A DNA stretch of 64,000 nt from Rhodococcus gordoniae (GCF_001646655.1 NZ_LPZN01000048.1:30301-94300), one strand, 5' to 3'. Positions 36,028 through 44,666 are shown, counted from the stretch's first letter. Translations and numbers: made by a program. The notes: a model not told the origin generated them from the sequence alone.

Positions 36028-36642
36028 ATGACCGAGTCCCCTACCGCCACCGTCGATCCGAATTCCCTGCACGAATCGATCGATTCGGGCGGGCCCGTAC
36101 GGATCGTCGACGTCCGGACTCCCGGCGAGTTCGAGTCCGTGCACATTCCCGGCGCCTACAACGTCCCCCTCGACCTGCTGCGTGAGCATCGCGACGAGTT
36201 CTGCGCCCATCTCGACGAGAACGTCGTACTGGTGTGCCGCTCCGGGCAGCGTGCCGGCCAGGCCGAACAGGCCCTACGTGAAGCAGGGTTGCCGAACCTC
36301 CACATCCTCGAGGGCGGCATGCTCGGCTGGGAATCGGCCGGCCTGCCCGTCAACCGCGGCGCCGATCGATGGGATCTCGAACGCCAGGTCCGGCTCGTCG
36401 CCGGCTCGCTCGTCCTGGGCTCGGTTCTCGGAAGCATCGCCGTGCCGAAACTCAAGTGGCTCGCTGCCGGCATCGGCGGCGGGTTGACCTTCGCCGCGCT
36501 GTCGGACACCTGCGCGATGGGCATGCTGCTGTCCAAGCTGCCCTACAACCGCGGGGCACAGTGGGATCTCCAGAACGTCGTCACCCAGTTGACCGGAGGT
36601 CCGTCCTGCCCGGCCGAAAGGAAACTGGCATGGTCGCGCTGA
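36028..36642 (+). CDS. Rhodanese with C-terminal membrane domain (YgaP-like)
   Basis: A 204-residue protein. The rhodanese domain (about residues 15-110) has VRIVDVRTPGEFESVHIPGA and the active-site loop CRSGQRAGQAEQ. The C-terminal part (RWDLERQVRLVAGSLVL, then two hydrophobic helices and a CAMGMLLSKLPYNRG end) is a DUF2892-type membrane anchor, as in E. coli YgaP. It should carry sulfane sulfur at the inner membrane. ATG at 36028 has GAAAGG upstream; an in-frame ATG at 36010 is less likely. First gene of the plus-strand persulfide operon; overlaps the exporter gene by 13 bp. Confidence 0.92.
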   Translation: MTESPTATVDPNSLHESIDSGGPVRIVDVRTPGEFESVHIPGAYNVPLDLLREHRDEFCAHLDENVVLVCRSGQRAGQAEQALREAGLPNLHILEGGMLGWESAGLPVNRGADRWDLERQVRLVAGSLVLGSVLGSIAVPKLKWLAAGIGGGLTFAALSDTCAMGMLLSKLPYNRGAQWDLQNVVTQLTGGPSCPAERKLAWSR

Positions 36643-37508
36643 CCGTAGCCCTGGCGGTCCTGGTCGGCGTCACCCTCGGACTGCTCGGCGGCGGGGGCTC
36701 GATTCTCACCGTCCCCCTACTCGCTTACGTCGCAGGGATGGATGCAAAGGAGGCGATCGCCACCTCGCTGCTGGTCGTGGGTGTCACCAGTGCGGTCGGC
36801 GCGATCTCCCACGCTCGCGCCGGCCGCGTGCAGTGGCGTACCGGCATCCTGTTCGGCCTGGCCGGCATGGTCGGCGCCTACGGCGGTGGTCTGCTCTCGC
36901 GCTTCATTCCGGGCACCGTACTGCTGCTCGGCTTCGCCGTGATGATGATCGCCACAGCGATCGCCATGCTCCGCGGCCGCAAGAACAAGGCTGCGGCCGG
37001 CGAGGGCGACGCTGCGATGCCCGTCGGCAAGATCCTGCTCGACGGTGTCGTGGTCGGCCTGGTCACCGGTCTCGTCGGTGCCGGCGGCGGCTTCCTCGTC
37101 GTGCCGGCCCTGGCATTGCTCGGCGGCCTGCCCATGCCGATCGCGGTCGGCACGTCGCTGATCGTGATCGCCATGAAGTCCTTCGCCGGACTCGGAGGCT
37201 ATCTGTCCACCGTGCAGATCGACTGGCGTCTCGCGGCGATGGTCACCGGTGCCGCCGTCGTGGGCAGCCTCATCGGCGGCCGCCTGACCTCGCTGGTCGA
37301 TCCGGACACCCTGCGCAAGAGCTTCGGCTGGTTCGTGCTGATCATGTCCTCCGTCATCCTCGCGCAGGAGATCCACCCCGGCGTCGGCATTGCCACGGCG
37401 GCACTCACCGTGGTTGCCGCCGGCGCCACCTATGTCTGCAACCGCAGCGAGCACTGCCCGCTGCAACGCCTCGGAGGACGCTCTCGCACCGCCGTGGCGG
37501 CGGGCTGA
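36630..37508 (+). CDS. TauE/SafE-family sulfur-anion exporter
   Basis: A 292-residue membrane protein with about eight helices and the duplicated family motif: GVTLGLLGGGGSILTVPLL and later VVGLVTGLVGAGGGFLVVPA. Family members export sulfite, sulfoacetate or related organosulfur anions; some are proposed to move thiosulfate or sulfide. In cst-type operons they remove sulfite produced by persulfide dioxygenase. A CNRSEHCPLQRL segment near the C-terminus adds two Cys. ATG at 36630 follows GAAAGGAAAC within the end of the membrane-rhodanese gene. Confidence 0.92.
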   Translation: MVALTVALAVLVGVTLGLLGGGGSILTVPLLAYVAGMDAKEAIATSLLVVGVTSAVGAISHARAGRVQWRTGILFGLAGMVGAYGGGLLSRFIPGTVLLLGFAVMMIATAIAMLRGRKNKAAAGEGDAAMPVGKILLDGVVVGLVTGLVGAGGGFLVVPALALLGGLPMPIAVGTSLIVIAMKSFAGLGGYLSTVQIDWRLAAMVTGAAVVGSLIGGRLTSLVDPDTLRKSFGWFVLIMSSVILAQEIHPGVGIATAALTVVAAGATYVCNRSEHCPLQRLGGRSRTAVAAG

Positions 37509-37565
37509 ACGCACGACCCGGAAGCACTCACCCGTTCTCGACAGACCCGAACCGAGGAGTTCGCC

Positions 37566-37880
37566 ATGGAGGAAGTCGACACTGTCGCTCTGATCACGGC
37601 GTGGGAGTCCGGAGCTCCGGTGCTCGATGTCCGCGAGGACTACGAGTACATCCGGGGCCACGTCCCCGGCGCCCGGTCGATCCCCCTCCCCGAACTGTCC
37701 GCCCGCGTGGGGGAGGTACCGCCGGGAGAGACCGTCTACGTGATCTGTGCGTCCGGAAACCGGAGCAAGCGCGGAGCCGAGATCCTCGAATCCGCGGGAC
37801 GGTCCGCAGTGTCCGTCGCCGGCGGGACGAGGGCGTGGGTCTCCGCGGGTCGGGAAGTGCGGCGCGGACCCACCCCCTGA
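37566..37880 (+). CDS. Single-domain rhodanese
   Basis: A 104-residue sulfurtransferase: VLDVREDYEYIRGHVPGARSIPL and the active-site loop CASGNRSKRG with the catalytic Cys near residue 62. It starts 57 bp after the exporter gene, with GAGGAG upstream of the ATG, and is followed by a hairpin, so it is probably the last gene of this operon. Together with the other two rhodanese proteins it gives the island three active rhodanese sites in distinct contexts (fused, membrane-bound, free). Confidence 0.92.
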   Translation: MEEVDTVALITAWESGAPVLDVREDYEYIRGHVPGARSIPLPELSARVGEVPPGETVYVICASGNRSKRGAEILESAGRSAVSVAGGTRAWVSAGREVRRGPTP

Positions 37881-37906
37881 GCGCCGCGCCGAACTTCTTC
37901 ACCAGC

Positions 37907-37942
37907 GGCCTGCATGCCGCCTTCGATGACGGCATGCAGGCC
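37907..37942 (+). terminator. Hairpin at the end of the rhodanese operon
   Basis: GGCCTGCATGCC at 37907-37918 pairs with 37931-37942 across a 12-nt loop, 26 bp after the rhodanese stop. No T tract. It separates the sulfur operon from blaI. Confidence 0.6.
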
Positions 37943-38004
37943 GTAGAGTGGAACTTCGCCGGGCAGGGCCCGGACGATGGTGAAACGAAAGCGGTGACAC
38001 GGAC

Positions 38005-38385
38005 GTGATGGGCCTCGGCGAGCTGGAATCGGCGATCATGGACGTGCTGTGGCAGAGCGACGAACCCCTTCGAGTACGCGACGTGCTGGCACGCCTCGAG
38101 CCCGACCGGTCGCCGGCCTACACGACCGTGATGACGGTCCTGGACAACCTGCACACCAAGGGCATGGTCACCCGCAGCCGAATCGGCCGTGGTTACAGCT
38201 ACCGCGCAACCCGTAGCCGCGAGGAAACCGCGGCAGAACTTCTGCGGCACGTGCTCCGGACGTCCGGTGACGCCGAACAGGTCATGCTGCACTTCGCCAG
38301 TTCTGCGACGGAGGACGAATCCCGGATCCTGCGCCGCGCCGCCCGGCGGACCACGGCCCGCAACCGCGGGAACCTGCCCTCGTGA
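38005..38385 (+). CDS. blaI: BlaI/MecI-family transcriptional repressor
   Basis: A 126-residue winged-helix repressor of the BlaI/MecI/CopY family: MGLGELESAIMDVLWQSDEP, RVRDVLARLEPDRSPAYTTVMTVLDNLHTKGMV (recognition helix, about residues 25-57), GRGYSYRATRSREETAAELL (wing and dimerisation start). Family members are inactivated by proteolysis downstream of a membrane M56 sensor protease, which the next gene encodes. GTG at 38005 and ATG at 38008 are both possible. The tandem dyads at 39852-39895 are its likely operator. Confidence 0.92.
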   Translation: MMGLGELESAIMDVLWQSDEPLRVRDVLARLEPDRSPAYTTVMTVLDNLHTKGMVTRSRIGRGYSYRATRSREETAAELLRHVLRTSGDAEQVMLHFASSATEDESRILRRAARRTTARNRGNLPS

Positions 38386-39338
38386 TCGTTGCAGCAGCAC
38401 TGTTCGTGGCAGCGCTCGTCCTCGGTTTCGCGGCGCCGCGATGGCTTTCGCATCTGGCCTCCCCGGGCCGCGATCCGCGCGGTGCGCTCACCGCGTGGGT
38501 ATCGACCGAGGTCCTGTTCGTCGCGGCACTGGCCGGTGGTCCCCTGGCGGTAGCCACGCGACCCGGTTTGCAGATCGATCATCTGCCGGTACCGGCCTCG
38601 TGTGTGCGTACGGCGCGGGACGAAGGATTGCTGCCGTGGTTGCCCTATCTGGAGACAGCGCTGTGGGTGGTCGCGGGCGCGGTTCTCGTGCGGATCGCCG
38701 TGGTGGTGTCCCGTTCGTACCGCAGGCACCGCCGCGAAACCGTTGCCCACCTCAACCTGGTCCGCATCCTCGGAAGGATCCGGAGGCACGCCGGGGGTGA
38801 AGTCATCTGGTTGCAGGACACCGCCTGCGCGGCATACAGCATCGGCGGCCGTAACGGCACTGTCGTGGCCGGCGAGGGACTGAAAGCGCTGGACCCACCG
38901 ACGCGTCGGGCGGTACTCGATCACGAGTACGCACACATCCGCGGTCGCCACCATGTGCTGGTGGCGATCAGCGGGGCCCTGAGGACGGCGTTGCCGTTCG
39001 TGCCGCTGTGCCGCCAGGGAGCGCCGTGGATACGTGTGCTCGTCGAGTTGGCAGCAGATCGCCGGGCCGCGCAGTCCTGCGGACACGATGCGGTCCGCGA
39101 TGCTCTGCTCCGGTGCGCAACGACGCTCGATCCGGCGGCACGAGAAGAAGTATCCGACGGGTATCTCGACGCGAGGCTCCGGTGGTTGAGTCCGGTTCGC
39201 AGGTCCGGCCGTTCGCACCGCGTACTCGCTCGTTCTTTCGCCACTCGTCCTTTCGCAGTGGCCTTGTCCGCTCTTCCCGCATTCCTCACGGGAGTCTCCG
39301 TCGTCGGAATCGTGACCGCGTCCTGCCTCACCGTGTGA
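38382..39338 (+). CDS. M56-family membrane metallopeptidase (BlaR1-like)
   Basis: A 318-residue membrane protease: several helices in the first 110 residues, zinc motif DHEYAHIRGRHH (HExxH) near residue 185, a Glu/Asp-containing helix LVELAADRRAAQSCGHDAV (ExxxD-like third ligand region), and a last helix. It lacks the penicillin-binding sensor domain of true BlaR1, as do most actinobacterial M56 proteins beside BlaI. It is expected to trigger BlaI cleavage on an unknown membrane signal. GTG overlaps the blaI stop (GTGA). Confidence 0.9.
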   Translation: MIVAAALFVAALVLGFAAPRWLSHLASPGRDPRGALTAWVSTEVLFVAALAGGPLAVATRPGLQIDHLPVPASCVRTARDEGLLPWLPYLETALWVVAGAVLVRIAVVVSRSYRRHRRETVAHLNLVRILGRIRRHAGGEVIWLQDTACAAYSIGGRNGTVVAGEGLKALDPPTRRAVLDHEYAHIRGRHHVLVAISGALRTALPFVPLCRQGAPWIRVLVELAADRRAAQSCGHDAVRDALLRCATTLDPAAREEVSDGYLDARLRWLSPVRRSGRSHRVLARSFATRPFAVALSALPAFLTGVSVVGIVTASCLTV

Positions 39339-39819
39339 TCGGCGATTCACAGGAGTCGTCGCAGGGACGCCGCCGCCACCGGTAGAGAACGGCGCCGGCG
39401 AGCAGGGCCAGCGAGAGGACGGCGAGGATCGGCTGTAGCGGGGCCCACCATCCGAGTGCTCCGGACGCGCCGATCGTGACGAGCACCACTTTGTTGCAGA
39501 CCGGGCAGCCCACGGCGAACACGGTCAGCATCACTCCGGCCGCGGGTGTCGCCGTCCGCGGACTGCCGGAGTGGGAGTTCTGTAGACCGAACCACAGCGC
39601 GGTCAGCACCACGGTCGCGCCGAGCACCGGGTATTCCCACCAGCGCACCGGGATCTCCCGGCCGAACCACGGATTCGCGAGGATGTCCGTCGGTACGCCG
39701 ACGACCAGAAGAGTGATCACCCCCGCGGCCACCGCTCGGAGCAGGGCTCTGGTCCGATACGAATTCTTCTGAGCGATTGCGGGATTGCGAGTCTCGAGAG
39801 CTGCGGGAGGGGTGGTCAC
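39328..39819 (-). CDS. Membrane protein with conserved CPVC motif
   Basis: A 163-residue protein with four helices (about residues 28-48, 62-82, 94-115 and 125-145) and GCPVCNKVVLV in the third helix, a redox-like CxxC inside the membrane. A Cys pair (CDDSC) lies near the C-terminus. Family unrecognised by name, but the CPVCNK membrane protein is found near DsbA/CcdA genes in actinobacteria, to my knowledge. GTG at 39819 with AAGGAT 7 bp before it is preferred over GTG 39849. It overlaps the M56 gene end by 11 bp, tail to tail, and shares a divergent operator with dsbA. Confidence 0.78.
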   Translation of the reverse strand: MTTPPAALETRNPAIAQKNSYRTRALLRAVAAGVITLLVVGVPTDILANPWFGREIPVRWWEYPVLGATVVLTALWFGLQNSHSGSPRTATPAAGVMLTVFAVGCPVCNKVVLVTIGASGALGWWAPLQPILAVLSLALLAGAVLYRWRRRPCDDSCESPITR

Positions 39820-39849
39820 ATCGGGATCCTTGTCGACGGAGAGTGGCAC

Positions 39850-39897
39850 AACTACTAACCAGCTTAGTAGCGCGAGCTACTATCCTGCTTAGTAGTT
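39850..39897. promoter_or_regulatory. Tandem CTACTA-N7-TAGTAG dyads (probable BlaI operator)
   Basis: Two identical-spacing dyads: CTACTA 39852-39857 with TAGTAG 39865-39870, and CTACTA 39877-39882 with TAGTAG 39890-39895. Their centres are 25 bp apart. AACTACTAA/TTAGTAGTT ends make the whole block symmetric. It fills the divergent promoter between the CPVC membrane protein and dsbA. BlaI/MecI-family proteins bind such short AT-containing dyads; assignment to the BlaI encoded 1.5 kb away is inference. Confidence 0.75.
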
Positions 39898-39942
39898 CGG
39901 GGCGGTCGATCCACTCCGGCACGACCGACCGTGGAGGCACGC

Positions 39943-40653
39943 ATGACCCCGACGAAACACACCGTCCGCACCCGGCGGGACCTGTGGCTGCTCGGCGCGC
40001 TCGGCGTCGTCGTCGCGGTTCTGCTCGCGTTTCTCGTCGTCGGCCGCACCGGCGCCGAAGATGCGGCCGAACCTGTGACGACTCCACAGATGGGACCGGT
40101 CGGAGATATGTCACGGCGCATCGACGGTGACCCGTTGGCGATCGGCGCGGTGGATGCTCCCGTGGTGTTGGTCGAGTATTCCGACTACCGCTGCCCGTTC
40201 TGCGCCAAGTTCAGCCGCGACGTCGAGCCGGCTCTGATCGACAAGTACGTCGACGAGGGCATTCTGCGCATGGAATGGCGCGATCTTCCGATCTTCGGCG
40301 ACCAATCGATGGCCGCTGCCCGTGCCGGACGCGCCGCCGCCGCACAGGGGAAGTTCTGGGAGTTCAACGCGACCGTCTACGCAGCTTCCCCCGATCGCGG
40401 CCATCCCGACCTCACGCCGGAATCTCTGCGCAGCTTCGCAGCCGAGGCCGGAGTGCCCGACCTGGATCGATTCGGCCGGGAGGCCGCGGACCCGTCTGTC
40501 GACCAGGCCATCTACGCCGACATGCTCGAGGCGAACACCATCGGCGTATCGAGTACGCCGTCGTTCGTGATCAACGGCACCCCGATCCTGGGCGCACAGC
40601 CGCTCGGAGTCTTCGAGCAGGTCATCGAGGCAGCGGCCGGGGTGGCGGAGTGA
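39943..40653 (+). CDS. DsbA-family membrane-anchored thiol oxidoreductase
   Basis: A 236-residue protein with one N-terminal helix (about residues 13-34) and an exported DsbA/thioredoxin-like domain. Active site RCPFC (Cys84, Cys87), cis-Pro loop SSTPSFVINGTPILG. It should form or isomerise disulfides, or accept electrons from CcdA, outside the membrane. ATG at 39943 has GGAGG 6 bp before it; the earlier in-frame ATG at 39931 overlaps that site. Overlaps ccdA by 4 bp (GTGA), so the two proteins are made together. Confidence 0.92.
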   Translation: MTPTKHTVRTRRDLWLLGALGVVVAVLLAFLVVGRTGAEDAAEPVTTPQMGPVGDMSRRIDGDPLAIGAVDAPVVLVEYSDYRCPFCAKFSRDVEPALIDKYVDEGILRMEWRDLPIFGDQSMAAARAGRAAAAQGKFWEFNATVYAASPDRGHPDLTPESLRSFAAEAGVPDLDRFGREAADPSVDQAIYADMLEANTIGVSSTPSFVINGTPILGAQPLGVFEQVIEAAAGVAE

Positions 40654-41474
40654 CCGAGATCGGCCTGCTCGGCGCTCTGCTCGGCGGCGTACTCTCCCTG
40701 CTCAGTCCGTGCTCGGCGCTGCTGCTGCCCTCGTTCTTCGCGTATGCCTTCGACGGCGCGGGGCGCCTGGCGGCGCGCACGGCACTCTTCTACGCGGGAT
40801 TGACCTCGGTACTCGCGCCCCTGGGAGCCGGACTGGGATTGATCGGTGCGCTCCTGACCCAGCACCGCGCCTTGGTCACCCTGGTCAGTGGCACCATTCT
40901 CATCGGTCTCGGCATCATGACCGTTGCCGGCGGAGGCTTCGCGTCGAAGTCGGCGCAGCAAGCCGCGAACTCGCTGACCGGCTCCGGCGCCCTGTCGGTG
41001 TTCGCGCTCGGAGCCGTGTACGGATTCGCAGGATTCTGCTCCGGACCCCTGCTCGGGAGCGTGCTGACCATCGCGGTCGCCGGGGGGCACCCGCTGCACG
41101 GGGCCGTGCTGATGGCCGTCTATGCCCTCGGTATGGCGCTGCCGCTGTTCGCACTGGCCCTCGCGTGGGAACGATTCGAGCTGCGAAAGCGCACCTGGCT
41201 ACGAGGACGTCCCATCACCCTCGGCCCCCTGCGAACCCATACCACGTCTTTGATCTCGGGGCTGCTGTTCATCGGCATCGGCGTGCTGTTTCTCGTCACG
41301 GACGGCACCGCGAATCTCACCGGTCCGATGGGTGTCGACGAGCAGTTCGATCTGCAAGTAGCACTCGGCCGGTGGACGCAGGAGGTGCCCGTCGTCCCGA
41401 TTCTCCTGATCGTCACGCTCGTCGCGTTCTTCGTCGTCATGCGCCGCGTGGTGCGGCAACGGCAAAGACGCTGA
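40650..41474 (+). CDS. ccdA: CcdA/DsbD-type thiol-electron transporter
   Basis: A 274-residue membrane protein of the cytochrome c biogenesis CcdA family. Helix 1 has LSLLSPCSALLLPSFFAYAF (SPC Cys) and helix 4 region GFAGFCSGPLLGSVL (second Cys), the pair that passes electrons across the membrane. Six to seven helices plus a C-terminal extra helix. It takes electrons from cytoplasmic thioredoxin (encoded in the same island) and gives them to an external partner, here most likely the coupled DsbA-like protein. Confidence 0.92.
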   Translation: MTEIGLLGALLGGVLSLLSPCSALLLPSFFAYAFDGAGRLAARTALFYAGLTSVLAPLGAGLGLIGALLTQHRALVTLVSGTILIGLGIMTVAGGGFASKSAQQAANSLTGSGALSVFALGAVYGFAGFCSGPLLGSVLTIAVAGGHPLHGAVLMAVYALGMALPLFALALAWERFELRKRTWLRGRPITLGPLRTHTTSLISGLLFIGIGVLFLVTDGTANLTGPMGVDEQFDLQVALGRWTQEVPVVPILLIVTLVAFFVVMRRVVRQRQRR

Positions 41475-41861
<387 letters not shown>

Positions 41862-41893
41862 CCCCTCCCCGTCCGAGAGAAAGCAGGACACCC

Positions 41894-42307
41894 ATGACAC
41901 TCGCACTCTCGACCACCCTGCACACCTCGTTCCCCGACGCGGTCGAACGCACCCGTAAGGCGCTGTCCGAGCAAGGATTCGGCGTGCTCACCGAGATCGA
42001 CATGAAGGCCACCCTGAAGGCGAAGCTCGGCGAGGACATGGAGGATTACGTGATCCTCGGGGCATGCAATCCGCCACTGGCGCACCGCGCAGTGACGGTA
42101 GACAGGCAGATCGGGCTCCTGCTCCCCTGCAACGTCGTGGTCCGCACCGATCCGAACAACCCGGAAACGGTCGTGGTCGACGCGATGAACCCGCAGATGA
42201 TGGTGCAGGTCGCCGATCAACCGGGACTCGCGGAGGTCGCCGACGACGCCACCACCGCCCTGCAGGCCGCAATCGATTCGCTGAAGGCGGACGTACCGGG
42301 GAACTGA
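41894..42307 (+). CDS. DUF302 protein
   Basis: A 137-residue soluble protein of the DUF302 family: FPDAVERTRKALSEQGFGVLTEIDMKATLKAKLG (split, about residues 12-45), YVILGACNPPLAHRAV with a single conserved-looking Cys, IGLLLPCNVVVRTD with a second Cys. Function unknown; DUF302 genes often accompany sulfur-oxidation and CsoR-type genes. It starts 32 bp after cstR, so it is in the same CstR-autoregulated transcript, ending at a hairpin. Confidence 0.88.
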   Translation: MTLALSTTLHTSFPDAVERTRKALSEQGFGVLTEIDMKATLKAKLGEDMEDYVILGACNPPLAHRAVTVDRQIGLLLPCNVVVRTDPNNPETVVVDAMNPQMMVQVADQPGLAEVADDATTALQAAIDSLKADVPGN

Positions 42308-42318
42308 AGGCGACACCA

Positions 42319-42350
42319 CGAAGGCCGGCACAGAGCTGTGCCGGCCTTCG
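42319..42350 (+). terminator. Terminator after DUF302
   Basis: CGAAGGCCGGCACA at 42319-42332 pairs perfectly with 42337-42350 across GAGC. The core AAGGCCGGCACA is identical to that of the hairpin at 33626-33668, at the other end of the island. No T tract. Confidence 0.7.
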
Positions 42351-42500
42351 CCGACCGTCTCGAGTTTCGCAGGGTCGGCCCAGAACGGAAGTTGCCGGGC
42401 GTGCTCCACGAAGTCGCGCAGGTCGTTCGGAAGCCCTTCGGGCAACGGCCGAGAGTTCTTCCGCCCGGCAGTTCCTCGTTCCCATGGCGCTTCCGGACGT

Positions 42501-42995
42501 TCAGTCGACGCGGTAGTACCGCCCGGCATCGTCCAATCGTGCACGCAATGCGTCGATCGCCGGCCGTTGCCCCTTGTGCAGCTTCGTCTCGGCGTCCGCC
42601 GCGACGACCCAGCGCGCCTCGTCCACCTCCGGGATGGTGATCCGCTTGCCGGATCGCGGGGGCCATTCGACCTCGCACGTATTGCTCTCGACGAACTTCA
42701 GCTCCTCCGCCGTCTCCCCCGCGTAGATGCTGACGATCTTGCCGGACGACTGCCGGTAGCGACCCAGCAACGACAACGGCACATCCGGGGGCTCGATCCC
42801 GCATTCCTCGGTGAACTCGCGCAGGGCGACCTCGCGAGGATCCTCCTCGGGCCCGTACTCTCCCTTCGGTACCGACCAGGCGGCTTCGTCCTTCCCCTTC
42901 CAGTACGGACCGCCGGGGTGGACGAGCCACACGCCGAGCAGTCCGGTGTCGTCGATGCGATAGAACAGCAGACCCGCACTGGTGACGGCCATCAT
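42501..42995 (-). CDS. NUDIX hydrolase
   Basis: A 164-residue hydrolase with a complete NUDIX box (G-x5-E-x7-REFTEECGI: starts GEYGPEEDPREVALREF). Begins MMAVTSAGLLFYRIDDTG and has WSVPKG just before the box. Substrate is some nucleoside diphosphate derivative; not decidable. Its start overlaps the stop of the GyrI-like gene by one base, so the two are co-translated. Confidence 0.93.
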   Translation of the reverse strand: MMAVTSAGLLFYRIDDTGLLGVWLVHPGGPYWKGKDEAAWSVPKGEYGPEEDPREVALREFTEECGIEPPDVPLSLLGRYRQSSGKIVSIYAGETAEELKFVESNTCEVEWPPRSGKRITIPEVDEARWVVAADAETKLHKGQRPAIDALRARLDDAGRYYRVD

Positions 42996-43633
42996 TACTC
43001 CTGTATCCCTGTGACAGGTTGACGCAGAACGGTTCTCAACTTCGCAGGTGCGGTACGGCGAGGGTCGGACAGGTAGATCTCGTGGTGTTCACCCGCGAAC
43101 GTCAGGCCTCGCTCCGGCATCACCTGGGTGTGCAGGCGCCGCAGTACAGGTCCTTCGTCGTCGTACGGTCCGATGTGCAGGATCTGCAGCGCTCGGCCCT
43201 CCGTCATCCGGAACGGCCGCACCCGCGGCAACGAGGGAAGCGACTTCTGCTTCGCGCGGGCCTTCTCACCCGCGGACACGATCGCCTCGGTCACCGTGTC
43301 GCCGGTGATCCAGGGTGGCTGCGCGATCATCATCCGCCACGACCAGGAATCCTTGCCCCGGGTGTGGAAGGTGGTCATGTCCTCGCTCCACCACAGACCT
43401 TCGAGAGGTCCGACGACGAAATCCCGGCCCCGTTCCTTCTGGGAGGTGAACTTCAGGGTGTACGCCACCGAATAGAGAGCTTCGACGGCGTCGGCGTACT
43501 CCTCGGAACTGTTCGGATCGCCCTTGCCGTCGACAGCGAGATAACCGAACTCGGGGACGTGCACCTCGGTGAAATCCTCGGTCGAGCACGAGTACAGCTC
43601 GCGGTGCTCACTCTTGATGTCGTATTTGTCCAC
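42995..43633 (-). CDS. GyrI-like small-molecule-binding protein
   Basis: A 212-residue stand-alone GyrI-like (SHS2-fold) protein: VHVPEFGYLAVDGKGDP, EALYSVAYTLKFTSQ, EGLWWSEDMTTF, SWSWRMMIAQPPWIT, ALQILHIGPYDDE. Related domains bind or hydrolyse small hydrophobic compounds. GTG at 43633. It is divergent from the sigma factor gene and coupled to the NUDIX gene. Confidence 0.88.
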   Translation of the reverse strand: MDKYDIKSEHRELYSCSTEDFTEVHVPEFGYLAVDGKGDPNSSEEYADAVEALYSVAYTLKFTSQKERGRDFVVGPLEGLWWSEDMTTFHTRGKDSWSWRMMIAQPPWITGDTVTEAIVSAGEKARAKQKSLPSLPRVRPFRMTEGRALQILHIGPYDDEGPVLRRLHTQVMPERGLTFAGEHHEIYLSDPRRTAPAKLRTVLRQPVTGIQE

Positions 43634-43737
43634 CGTACCCCTTCCGTTCGAGGACGAGAATAGGCGTCCGGCGACCTCCGTACGCGCGATCCGCCGTTGC
43701 CCTCGCCCTGCAGCTGATCGCGTCTAACATCGTCCCC

Positions 43738-44559
43738 ATGCTCGACGAGAGCACCCAGAAGACATTCGAGGAGAACCGCACCCACCTGCTGTCGGTGGCG
43801 TACCGCCTCACCGGCAGCATCGCGGACGCCGAGGACGCCGTGCAGGACGCGTGGCTGCGACTCGCGGGCGCGGATGTCTCCGAGGTGCGCGACCTGCGTG
43901 CCTGGCTGACGACGGTCGTAGGCCGGTTGTGCCTCGACAGACTGCGCTCGGCCGCGGTGCGCCGCGAAACCTACGTGGGCCAGTGGCTGCCCGAACCCAT
44001 CGTGGCGCCCCTCGGCTCCCCTGCTCCCCCGGACCCGCTCGACGAGATCGTGCGCGACGAGGACAACCGCCTGGCCGCGCTCGTCGTCCTCGACAGCCTG
44101 ACACCGGCGCAGCGCGTCGCGTTCGTGCTCCACGACGCGTTCGACATCCCGTTCGACGACATCGCCCGCATCCTCGACGTCGCCACCCCGACCGCCCGCC
44201 GGCTGGCCTCCCGCGCCCGCCGTACGGTCTCGGCCGTTCCACCGCCGAGTTCACCCGCCGAACACGAGGAGGCCGTGGGGCGGCTCGTCGCGGCCTTCGC
44301 GGGCGCCGACCTCGACGCCGTCGTCGCCGCGCTCCATCCCGACGCCCGCATGATCGGGGACGCCGGCGGCACGACCCGCACGGCGCTGAACGTCGTGGTC
44401 GGAGCCGAGAAGGGTGGCGCGTTTCATCCTCGGACTGCTGCGGCTCTACGGCACCGAGGCGTCGACGGCGTTCGAACAGGTCCTCGTGAACGGCGAGTCG
44501 GGTCTGTTGAACCGCGGTCGCCCGGCCGAGGACGGTCGGCCGGGCTTTCCCACGCGTGA
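43738..44559 (+). CDS. ECF41-like sigma factor with frameshifted C-terminal domain
   Basis: The first ~225 residues are a normal SigJ/ECF41-type sigma factor: sigma-2 region (LLSVAYRLTGSIADAEDAVQDAWLR, about residues 17-41; LRAWLTTVVGRLCLDRLRSA), linker with PEPIVAPLGSPAPPD, sigma-4 region (DSLTPAQRVAFVLHDAFDIPFDDIARILDVATPTARRLASRAR, about residues 123-165), then the start of the SnoaL-like extension (LVAAFAGADLDAVVAALHPD ... TALNVVVGAEK). After residue ~225 the frame is wrong (GGAFHPRTAAAL...) because AAGGGTGG at 44410-44417 has one base too many. The protein as read is 273 residues with an unrelated tail. Convergent with the carboxymuconolactone-decarboxylase gene, the classic ECF41 partner. 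Confidence 0.85.
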   Translation: MLDESTQKTFEENRTHLLSVAYRLTGSIADAEDAVQDAWLRLAGADVSEVRDLRAWLTTVVGRLCLDRLRSAAVRRETYVGQWLPEPIVAPLGSPAPPDPLDEIVRDEDNRLAALVVLDSLTPAQRVAFVLHDAFDIPFDDIARILDVATPTARRLASRARRTVSAVPPPSSPAEHEEAVGRLVAAFAGADLDAVVAALHPDARMIGDAGGTTRTALNVVVGAEKGGAFHPRTAAALRHRGVDGVRTGPRERRVGSVEPRSPGRGRSAGLSHA

Positions 44560-44625
44560 CGGCGCGGACCGTGCGGGACGGACGGATCCGGGCTGCCTAC
44601 GACATGGCGGATCCCGAGAAGCTCG
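44414..44625 (+). pseudogene. Out-of-frame remainder of the ECF41 C-terminal extension
   Basis: In the next frame the domain continues sensibly: VARFILGLLRLYGTEASTAF, EQVLVNGESGLLNRG, GRPGFP. Near 44550-44556 another shift is needed to reach RVTARTVRDGRIRAAYDMAD and PEKL (to about 44620), the usual end of SigJ-type extensions. No family-like stop follows; the third frame runs into the antisense of the next gene. Two independent shifts point to decay rather than a single sequencing slip, but errors in G runs remain possible. Confidence 0.75.
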
Positions 44626-44666
44626 AGCGCGGAATCCTCCTGGACGACAGCATCTTCGATCGGTCG

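Noticed and set aside
38005..39338. Beta-lactam resistance locus suggested by BlaI and a BlaR1-like protease
   Set aside because: The M56 protein lacks the penicillin-binding sensor domain and no beta-lactamase or penicillin-binding protein gene is nearby.
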